NCBI GenBank assembly: GCA_964449455.1
Contig: CAYUYV010000183.1
Coordinates: forward strand, 1 to 7,756
From: CAYUYV01 sp964449455
GTDB lineage: Bacteria > Pseudomonadota > Alphaproteobacteria > JAJFIK01
Direction of reading: 5' to 3'
DNA length: 7,756 bases
Position numbers and translations under genes: made by a program. The notes below the pieces were generated by a model. The model was not told the DNA's origin. It ran no database searches and saw only the letters and a program-made list of their open reading frames with translations. Position 1 is the first letter of the stretch, and each line of letters begins with the position of its first letter. Below, piece by piece: positions 1 through 4,980 of the stretch.

Positions 1-1062
1 CGAAAACGTCATGCCGAGGGCTTGCGCCCATTCCGGCAGCGCGGTGTAGTGCAAATGATGCGGGCCCGCCCAGATGTAAAGGAAAATCAGCGACCAGAAA
101 TGGACGATCGACAGCCGGTAGGAATAGACCGGCCGGCCCGCCTTTTTCGGGATGAAATAGTACATGATCGCCAGGAAGCCGGTGGTCAGAAAGAAGCCCA
201 CCGCGTTATGCGCATACCACCACTGGGTCAGCGCGTCCTGGACGCCCGCCCACAGAATATAGCTCTTGGCGCTGACCAGCGAGACCGGCACCGCCAGATT
301 GTTCACGATGTGGAGCATCGCAATCGTGACGATGAAGGACAGGTAGAACCAGTTCGCCACATAGATATGCGGCTCCTTGCGCTTCCAGCTCGTGCCCAGG
401 AAGACCAGCAGATAGACGACCCAGACAATGGTCAGCCACAGATCCGTGTACCACTCGGGCTCGGCATATTCCCGGCCCTGAGTGATGCCGAGGACATAAC
501 CGGTTGCCGCGATCACAATGAAAAGCTGATAGCCCCAAAGGACGAACCAGGCCGCCAGATCACTGAACAGGCGAGCATGGCAAGTCCGCTGGACCACATA
601 AAAAGAGGTCGTGAGCAGCACCGTGCCGCCAAAAGCGAAAATCACAGCCGACGTGTGCAGCGGGCGCAACCGTCCGAATGTGGTCCATTCGAAATTCAAA
701 TTCAGCGCCGGATAGGCAAGCTGAAGGGCAACAACGACACCCACCAGCAAACCGATCACGGCCCAGAACATGGCGAGAGCCACGCCGACCTTAATGATCG
801 ACATGTTGTAGCCCTCAGCATCGGTCTGCGCGACCTCCTGCCCCGTCGCGCCGCGGCCGAAGCGCAGCCCCAGGACCAGCAAGGCGACGATCGCCGCCAA
901 GAAAAAGATCGTGGCGTGGACCTGCATCAAAAAGTCCGGGGACTGTGACGCGACATAAATCGCTGCAACGCCCCCCGCCAATACAATGATCATCACCACA
1001 GCAGAGAGGACAGCTTCGCCTCCCTTGCCGGCCGTGGCGGCTATGCCATTCGCTTGTGTCAT
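1..1062 (-). CDS. ccoN: cbb3-type cytochrome c oxidase subunit I, 3' end outside window
   Basis: Catalytic subunit of the high-affinity cbb3 terminal oxidase. It reduces O2 to water at a heme b3/CuB site in the inner membrane and pumps protons. The visible 354 residues form many hydrophobic helices. Ligands seen: His136 in RLRPLHTSAV (low-spin heme), His285 in WWYAHNAVGF (CuB), and Tyr329 with His335-His336 in LYIWAGPHHLHY (the His-linked tyrosine and two CuB ligands). Family assignments come from Pseudomonas stutzeri CcoN. The last two heme histidines should lie beyond the left edge. Residues 1-120 include an extra hydrophobic stretch before the core, as in many alphaproteobacterial FixN/CcoN proteins. 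The ATG at 1062 follows GAGGG-type Shine-Dalgarno sequence; the ATG 8 bases upstream runs straight into a stop. ccoO, ccoQ and ccoP would be expected further downstream. An FNR/FixK-type box lies about 175 bp upstream. Family assignment is near certain. Confidence 0.96.
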   Translation of the reverse strand, partial: MTQANGIAATAGKGGEAVLSAVVMIIVLAGGVAAIYVASQSPDFLMQVHATIFFLAAIVALLVLGLRFGRGATGQEVAQTDAEGYNMSIIKVGVALAMFWAVIGLLVGVVVALQLAYPALNLNFEWTTFGRLRPLHTSAVIFAFGGTVLLTTSFYVVQRTCHARLFSDLAAWFVLWGYQLFIVIAATGYVLGITQGREYAEPEWYTDLWLTIVWVVYLLVFLGTSWKRKEPHIYVANWFYLSFIVTIAMLHIVNNLAVPVSLVSAKSYILWAGVQDALTQWWYAHNAVGFFLTTGFLAIMYYFIPKKAGRPVYSYRLSIVHFWSLIFLYIWAGPHHLHYTALPEWAQALGMTFS

Positions 1063-1203
1063 GCCCTCATTTCCCTCAATCCGCGGTCCGGCCAAGCGCG
1101 CGCCGGGATCGCCCCTGGGTCTGCACACGGTACATGCGCATATTCGCATTAACCGGAGGATTGCTTTGCCGCGGCGCCTAGCCACGATTTGGCCAATCCA
1201 TCT

Positions 1204-1226
1204 TTGGGCTTACGCGCTCAGCCCAA
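1204..1226. repeat. Inverted repeat between the FNR-type box and ccoN
   Basis: A perfect 7-bp inverted repeat, TTGGGCT and AGCCCAA, is separated by 9 nt. If the FNR-type box is at -41.5, this dyad covers roughly -26 to -4, where an operator would block the polymerase. It lacks a T-run on either side, so a terminator is unlikely. No regulator can be named. Confidence 0.35.
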
Positions 1227-1234
1227 GCCTCCCC

Positions 1235-1248
1235 TTGATCTGCGTCAA
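1235..1248 (-). promoter_or_regulatory. FNR/FixK/DNR-type binding site upstream of ccoN
   Basis: The sequence TTGATCTGCGTCAA fits the FNR/FixK/Anr consensus TTGAY-N4-RTCAA in both half-sites. It lies upstream of the divergent ccoN gene, a classic target of these Crp/FNR-family oxygen-responsive activators. If it acts as a class II site centred at -41.5, transcription would start near 1200, leaving a leader of about 140 nt before the ATG at 1062. The matching -10 region (minus strand near 1207-1212) is poor, as is common for activator-dependent promoters. Activation of ccoN at low oxygen is inferred. Confidence 0.8.
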
Positions 1249-1451
1249 GCCTATCCGGGATTCATTGGAATCTCGGCATTTTGTCGCTCAAGAGCCCATG
1301 GCGCGCGCTGTCAGTGGCACTATTTCAACGAGTGATGCGCCGCAATATATTCGCGTCGCAGTGCAGTGAAGAATGGCCGTTCCAGGCGACCGACCTGGAC
1401 GGCGTCAGCGGGTGGCCTAGCTGACAGGCCATAACTGAAAGGAGCAGGCTT

Positions 1452-2198
1452 GTGCCCCACCTCACCTCGTTCGGATCGGACCTCACGGTGCTTGTCGTTG
1501 GCGGGTCCGGCGGCATTGGCGGCGCCTTGACCGAAGCCTTAAGCCGGGATCCGGCTGTGGGCCGGCTCCATGCCTGGTCCCGCAGGCCCACCCCGGCCCC
1601 GACAGGTCCAGTTCCGTTTGAGGCCCAATGCGTCGACATAACGGATGAAGCGCAGATCGCCGCCGCAGCCCAACATCTTGGGGACACGGTTCATCTGACC
1701 ATTGTCGCCGCCGGTATTCTTCACGACGTAGATGGTCTGTCGCCGGAGAAAAATCTCGCTGCCCTGGATGCGGCCGCCCTGGAGCGGGTGTTCCGGGTCA
1801 ACACCATCGGCCCTGCCCTGGTTGCCAAACATGTTGTGCCCCTCCTGCCCCGCAAGGGAAAGGCGGTCTTTGCCGCGCTCTCAGCCCGCGTCGGCAGCAT
1901 TGGCGATAATCGGCTGGGCGGCTGGTATGCCTACAGAGCCTCCAAGGCCGCGCTCAATATGATTATCCGGAACCTGGCCATTGAGGTCGCCCGCCGCCGC
2001 AAAGAGGCAGTGCTTGTGGGGCTCCATCCGGGCACGGTGGAAACCGGCCTGTCCGCGCCGTTCCAGGGCAATGTTTCGGCCGAGAAGCTTTTTTCGCCGG
2101 ACCAGTCCGCAGGCTATCTGCTCGGGGTCATCGACGGGCTCGCGCCCGAGGACAGCGGCGCGGTTTTCGCCTGGGATGGCCAGCGGATCATCCCCTGA
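1452..2198 (+). CDS. SDR family NAD(P)-dependent oxidoreductase (C-factor-like)
   Basis: A 248-residue cytosolic Rossmann-fold dehydrogenase/reductase, full length for a classical SDR. Seen in order: the nucleotide-binding glycine motif VGGSGGIGGA (16-25); an acidic VDITD (61-65), usual for adenine contact; VAAGIL (85-90), a variant of NNAG; Asn117 in VNTIGP; Ser144 or Ser149 in the LSARVGSIGDN segment; the catalytic YRASK (Tyr161, Lys165); and HPGTVETGLS (192-201), the P-G-x-V/T loop. The SARVGSI...GGWY...YRASKAALN run is typical of proteins annotated as C-factor or CsgA-like; their substrates are generally unknown. The start is GTG, supported by AAAGGAG at 1438-1444 with a 7-nt spacer. The gene diverges from ccoN and stands alone; the next gene begins 132 bp downstream. 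No obvious terminator follows it. Superfamily is certain; the reaction is not. Confidence 0.93.
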   Translation: MPHLTSFGSDLTVLVVGGSGGIGGALTEALSRDPAVGRLHAWSRRPTPAPTGPVPFEAQCVDITDEAQIAAAAQHLGDTVHLTIVAAGILHDVDGLSPEKNLAALDAAALERVFRVNTIGPALVAKHVVPLLPRKGKAVFAALSARVGSIGDNRLGGWYAYRASKAALNMIIRNLAIEVARRRKEAVLVGLHPGTVETGLSAPFQGNVSAEKLFSPDQSAGYLLGVIDGLAPEDSGAVFAWDGQRIIP

Positions 2199-2287
2199 TC
2201 GAGCGTTTTCAAGCGCATCCACCGCAAAAAAAGATTGTCAAGGTTTTGATTGCATCTGAACACTGAATTGCCCAGGGTTCACGCGCA

Positions 2288-2306
2288 GTCTTTCGGGGAT
2301 AAAGAC
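2288..2306 (+). repeat. Small hairpin in the leader of the TPR gene
   Basis: GTCTTT and AAAGAC pair across a 7-nt loop about 25 bases before the ATG at 2331 and just upstream of its GGAG ribosome-binding site. The stem can extend by two G-C pairs past a bulged A. It could be a leader structure or operator; there is no direct evidence of function. The 132-bp gap holds no other clear signal. Confidence 0.3.
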
Positions 2307-2330
2307 GCCATCAAGCGTGGAGATGAACCC

Positions 2331-4160
2331 ATGACCAAATTGAATGTGGCCCAAACGCTGCTCGGCACCACGGTGCTGGCCGGCGGCCTTATGATAAGCG
2401 CAGCCCTTTTGCCGGAAGGCACGGCCCCATCTGAACAGCAGGCCGGGTCGGCCCTTGAGGCTTTGCCCTGGGTCAATGCATCGGCCCTGTGCCGCGGCGG
2501 ATCGGGTCGCGACGGCGCCAAGGACGCTGCCAACAACATCACCCGCCGGTCTCTGGCGTTCGGCTTCACCGCTGCCCAGGCTGCCGAGTCCACCGAGACC
2601 GCGGCTGATGATCTGCCACCGCTGATGGATGGTCTTGGGCCGACGCAATTCCCGATTTCCTCCAAGAATGAGAAAGCGCAGGCCTATTTCAATCAGGGCC
2701 TCCGCCTCGCTTATGGCTTCAACCATCGCGAAGCCGAACGCGCTTTCCGCGCCGCTGAAACTTTGGACCCGACCTGTGGCATCTGCGCTTGGGGCGTGGC
2801 CCTGGTGCTTGGTCCCAATATCAATGCACCCATGTTCCCGGACGCCGTCGCGCCGGCATTCTCGGCCGCCGCCCGGGCCCAGGCCCTGGCCAAGGAGGGT
2901 TCTGCCAAAGAACTCGATCTGATCACAGCCCTTGCCCAGCGTTACAGCGCTGATCCCAATGCGGATCGGGCGGCCCTGGACCGGGCCTATGCGGACGCCA
3001 TGCTGGTCGTCGCCGGTCTTTATCCGGAGGATGACGATATCGCGACCCTCGCCGCCGAAGCCATTTTGGATCTCAGCCCCTGGGATTATTGGACGGCGGA
3101 GAAAGAGCCGAAGGGCGACATCGCCAAGGCCGTGGCCCTGATCGAGACCGTGCTCGAGCGCAATCCGGATCATATCGGCGCTATCCACCTCTATATCCAC
3201 CTGATGGAAGTGCCGCAGGCTAAAAAGGCCCTGCCCTTTGCCCGGCGCCTTGCCGCTCAGACACCGGCTTCTGGTCACCTTGTCCACATGCCGAGCCACA
3301 TCACCTATCGCCTGGGCCTTTACAAGGAATCCCTTGAGTCCAATGTGGATGCGGTGAAGGCCGATGAGATGTTCCTGGCCGAGTCCGATGACCAAGGTCT
3401 CTACCGTTACGTCTATTATCCGCACAATGTGCATTTCCTGATGACGTCGGCCCAGCTCATGGGGGATCGGGAGACGGCTCTGGCCACGGCGCAAAAGCTG
3501 AGCAGTGTTGTCAGCATGGATGTGCTGGATGCGGCCCCGATTGCCCAGCCGATCGCCGCCGCACCGCTCCTCGCCGAGGCCCAATTCGGCGCGGCAGACA
3601 CCATCCTCGCACGCCCGGCACCCGATGAGCGGTTCCCGTTCCTGACCGTGGCTTGGCATTTCGCCCGGGCGCGGGCCCATCTTGTCCAGGGTAATCTTGA
3701 AGAGGCACGCAAGGATCTGGCAAAGATCGACGAAGTGGCAAAGCTGCCGGCCTATACGGGGCTCGACAATGCTGGCCTTCCCGCGACCCTGATTGGCACC
3801 ATTGCGGAAGCCACCATCCGGGGCCGGATGGCCTGGGCCGAAAAGGACTTCAAGGCAGCCGCCGAGCACCTGACCCGCGCCGCTGAAGCCCAGGACCTGA
3901 TGCCTTATATGGAGCCGCCCTTCTGGCACATCCCCGTCCGCCAGACTTTGGGCGCGGTCTATCTGGAGGCCGGTGATCCGAAAGCGGCGGAGAAAGAATT
4001 CCGCCGGGCCCTGATGCTCTTCCCCAACAATGCCTGGGCCCTGTACGGCCTGTCGCGGACCTATGAGAAGATGGGCAAGGCCGAGCTCGCCAAGCGCACC
4101 AAGGCCCAGTTCGAAAAGGTCTGGGCCGGCGAAGGCAAGCCCACACTGAAAAGCCTTTAA
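2331..4160 (+). CDS. Exported or membrane-anchored TPR-repeat protein
   Basis: A 609-residue protein of a widespread bacterial TPR family without an assigned biochemical role. The N-terminus has a hydrophobic segment (about 7-27) that reads as a signal peptide or anchor, then a linker to about residue 105 containing a second mildly hydrophobic stretch after TRRSLAFGFTAAQAAES. Helical repeats follow: YFNQGLRLAYGFNHREAERAF (118-139), a CGIC pair (Cys149, Cys152), LGPNINAPM (160-168), LSPWDYW (248-254), HIGAIHLYIH (281-290), GHLVHMPSHITYRLG (315-329) and YYPHNVHFL (362-370). A canonical TPR lies at about 536-585. The clustered histidines (281, 286, 290, 316, 319, 323, 365, 368) belong to family-typical motifs and could bind metal or heme, but this is inference. 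ATG at 2331 is chosen because GGAG lies 8 nt upstream and the signal-like segment starts there; a TTG at 2250 keeps the frame open but lacks support. A terminator follows, so it is probably monocistronic. Confidence 0.88.
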   Translation: MTKLNVAQTLLGTTVLAGGLMISAALLPEGTAPSEQQAGSALEALPWVNASALCRGGSGRDGAKDAANNITRRSLAFGFTAAQAAESTETAADDLPPLMDGLGPTQFPISSKNEKAQAYFNQGLRLAYGFNHREAERAFRAAETLDPTCGICAWGVALVLGPNINAPMFPDAVAPAFSAAARAQALAKEGSAKELDLITALAQRYSADPNADRAALDRAYADAMLVVAGLYPEDDDIATLAAEAILDLSPWDYWTAEKEPKGDIAKAVALIETVLERNPDHIGAIHLYIHLMEVPQAKKALPFARRLAAQTPASGHLVHMPSHITYRLGLYKESLESNVDAVKADEMFLAESDDQGLYRYVYYPHNVHFLMTSAQLMGDRETALATAQKLSSVVSMDVLDAAPIAQPIAAAPLLAEAQFGAADTILARPAPDERFPFLTVAWHFARARAHLVQGNLEEARKDLAKIDEVAKLPAYTGLDNAGLPATLIGTIAEATIRGRMAWAEKDFKAAAEHLTRAAEAQDLMPYMEPPFWHIPVRQTLGAVYLEAGDPKAAEKEFRRALMLFPNNAWALYGLSRTYEKMGKAELAKRTKAQFEKVWAGEGKPTLKSL

Positions 4161-4182
4161 CAGTTGGCAGACAGATTATGGG

Positions 4183-4212
4183 GGGGCGGCCAAGCGGTCG
4201 CCCCTTTGCTTT
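4183..4212 (+). terminator. Rho-independent terminator of the TPR gene
   Basis: A 9-bp GC-rich stem (GGGGCGGCC with GGTCGCCCC, one G-T wobble) and an AAGC tetraloop are followed by TTTGCTTT. It sits 22 nt after the stop codon at 4160. A run of seven G lies at its 5' edge (4180-4186). Confidence 0.8.
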
Positions 4213-4595
4213 AGGGCACTGACCCAGTGGTTCGGCCGAGCAGGGACGCAAAGCGCGTGCCGAACACGTCACCACCCACATCCGTGACAGCGCGTCTTTC
4301 GACCAGGACCTTTACCTCTCCGCCTCCGGATTATCAGCCCGAACGGAGGTGTCTCTCGCCGTTGAAGTCGTGTTAACGCGGGGGAACAGACATGGCGCAG
4401 CCCAAAGCGCCTCATAAGCGACGCAGACGAATGGATTGTCCCCTCCAAACGGGTGCGAGCCCCGGGACGCTATAGCGGCCTGCAAGCCATGGCGCCCATC
4501 TGGTCCACAGGCAGCGCCGGACGATTTGTGACGGCACGAGGCCATGCCGTGCATTCGGTGATCGGCATGCCGTACAATCGCCCAAACAATCGCCC
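4213..4595. other. Gene-poor stretch downstream of the TPR terminator
   Basis: I find no supportable gene here. Open frames on both strands are arginine-rich antisense-like translations without ribosome-binding sites. Visible structure: a CATGCCG/CGGCATG inverted repeat at 4543-4549 and 4563-4569 with a 13-nt loop, and the tandem 12-mer at 4574-4597. An unrecognised RNA or decayed sequence cannot be excluded. Confidence 0.5.
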
Positions 4596-4597
4596 AA
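4574..4597. repeat. Two-copy 12-bp tandem repeat ACAATCGCCCAA
   Basis: Two exact head-to-tail copies of ACAATCGCCCAA end 7 bases from the minus-strand terminator hairpin. The second copy contributes to the T-rich tail of that terminator on the minus strand. Likely a slippage duplication; two adjacent protein-binding sites is the alternative. Confidence 0.75.
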
Positions 4598-4638
4598 AAC
4601 GAAAGAAGGGCATGGACCGGAGCGTGGTCATGCCCTTC
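4596..4638 (-). terminator. Minus-strand terminator of the 32-codon ORF
   Basis: The arms GAAGGGCAT (4605-4613) and ATGCCCTTC (4630-4638) form a perfect 9-bp stem. After one bulged G, GACC/GGTC adds 4 pairs, closing a 7-nt loop (4619-4625). Read on the minus strand it is followed by TTTCGTTTT (4604-4596), a good U-tract. On the plus strand no T-run follows, so the orientation is minus. It lies about 33 bases after the stop of the 32-codon ORF and would end a transcript starting near 4800. Confidence 0.72.
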
Positions 4639-4656
4639 CGTGAGTGGTGGTCTCGA

Positions 4657-4671
4657 AACGGCTGAGCCGTT
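4657..4671 (-). repeat. Hairpin at the stop codon of the 32-codon ORF
   Basis: AACGGC and GCCGTT pair across a 3-nt loop. On the minus strand the stem begins at the last base of the TGA stop and ends in GCCGTTTCG. With the following larger hairpin it makes a tandem structured 3' end. It could be a weak first terminator or a stabilising element. Confidence 0.45.
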
Positions 4672-4769
4672 CAGATGCCCCCAACCTTTCCGCCGAACAG
4701 CGAAGGCTGCTCCACCGTCAGCGTAAGCGTTGACACCGTTCCGTAGACACAGCGCATCTCACTTGACAT
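4671..4769 (-). CDS. Small ORF (32 aa) with an exceptional ribosome-binding site
   Basis: A 32-codon ORF, ATG to TGA, not assignable to any family I know. It begins MSSEMRCVYGTVSTLTLTVE and ends with a Gly-rich QPSLFGGKVGGI tail. It has one Cys (residue 7), a Thr/Val/Leu stretch (11-19) that could form a strand, no membrane helix and no signal peptide. Evidence that it is real: AGAAAGGAGGTGATCC lies immediately upstream, fully complementary to the 16S rRNA 3' end, with a 7-nt gap from AGGAGG to ATG; about 72% of codons end in G or C, like its neighbours; and a minus-strand terminator follows shortly after the stop. The layout is a self-contained transcription unit, divergent from phoD (211 bp apart) and convergent with the TPR gene. 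It could be a small regulatory peptide, a RiPP precursor, or a subunit of something encoded elsewhere. No radical-SAM, cyclase, protease or transporter gene is adjacent, so a RiPP role is only speculation. An alternative in-frame ATG at codon 5 lacks the spacing. Confidence 0.68.
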   Translation of the reverse strand: MSSEMRCVYGTVSTLTLTVEQPSLFGGKVGGI

Positions 4770-4770
4770 G

Positions 4771-4786
4771 GGATCACCTCCTTTCT
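4771..4786 (-). promoter_or_regulatory. Full-length Shine-Dalgarno, complement of 16S rRNA 3' end
   Basis: On the minus strand this is AGAAAGGAGGTGATCC, the exact complement of the conserved 16S rRNA tail GGATCACCTCCTTTCT. AGGAGG (4782-4777) stands 7 nt from the ATG at 4769, the optimal distance. No other start in this window has more than about 5-6 matched bases. It decides the start of the 32-codon ORF and implies very high translation. Confidence 0.82.
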
Positions 4787-4806
4787 GTTGTTACACCGAT
4801 CTAAGT

Positions 4807-4835
4807 ACAATAGCGGAAAACTGGTTACGGAACAA
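4807..4835 (-). promoter_or_regulatory. Possible sigma-70-like promoter for the 32-codon ORF
   Basis: On the minus strand TTGTTC (4835-4830) and TATTGT (4812-4807) are 17 bp apart, with 3/6 and 4/6 matches to the consensus. Transcription would begin near 4800, about 30 nt before the ATG. The heptamer CTATTGT occurs twice (4839-4833 and 4813-4807), overlapping both elements. The match is modest and the call tentative. Confidence 0.3.
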
Positions 4836-4980
4836 TAGACTTGGCGGTGCCTTACCCGAACCCTCAGCCTCAAGCCTTTGTGGCAAAAATCAGTTTCCAA
4901 AAGGGCCATTCGGCGCGTAAAACCAGGGCGCTGCGACCATCCAACACGCCTGAGGGCACCCGAACAGCGGGAGGGGAAAC

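Larger units (their letters stand above)
1063..1451. other. Divergent intergenic region between ccoN and the SDR gene
   Basis: I see no convincing gene in these 389 bases; open frames here lack a ribosome-binding site and good codon use. It must hold both divergent promoters. Visible structure: the FNR/FixK-type box at 1235-1248; an inverted repeat TTGGGCT/AGCCCAA (1204-1210 and 1220-1226, 9-nt loop); an ATGCG/CGCAT dyad at 1134-1149; a TTGGCCAA palindrome at 1189-1196; and TGGCCT/AGGCCA (1413-1418 and 1426-1431) just before the SDR ribosome-binding site. No clear -35/-10 pair is seen for the SDR gene. Confidence 0.6.

Noticed and set aside
22..948. Long plus-strand open frame across ccoN
   Set aside because: It is antisense to a clear CcoN reading frame and its product is a low-complexity Arg/Gln/Asp/His-rich translation without a ribosome-binding site.
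986..1369. 127-residue plus-strand frame upstream of the SDR gene
   Set aside because: It overlaps the ccoN start, the FNR-type box and the divergent promoter region, and has no ribosome-binding site or recognisable domain.
2238..3929. 563-residue minus-strand open frame over the TPR gene
   Set aside because: Long antisense frames are common opposite G/C-third-position genes. The plus strand carries recognisable family motifs, a ribosome-binding site and a terminator; the minus frame has none.
4453..4665. 70-residue plus-strand frame in the 4.2-5.0 kb gap
   Set aside because: GTG start without a Shine-Dalgarno; it runs through the tandem repeat and the minus-strand terminator, and its Arg/Pro-rich product looks random.
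4671..4769. PqqA, mycofactocin or lasso-peptide precursor
   Set aside because: The peptide lacks the E-x3-Y motif of PqqA and the CGVY end of mycofactocin precursors, and no maturation gene is in the window. A RiPP role is left only as a possibility.
4771..4786. A degenerate 16S rRNA gene end on the plus strand
   Set aside because: The match covers only the last 16 bases of 16S; the sequence before it (CACTTGACATG) is unlike the conserved helix 45 region. A strong ribosome-binding site on the minus strand explains it better.
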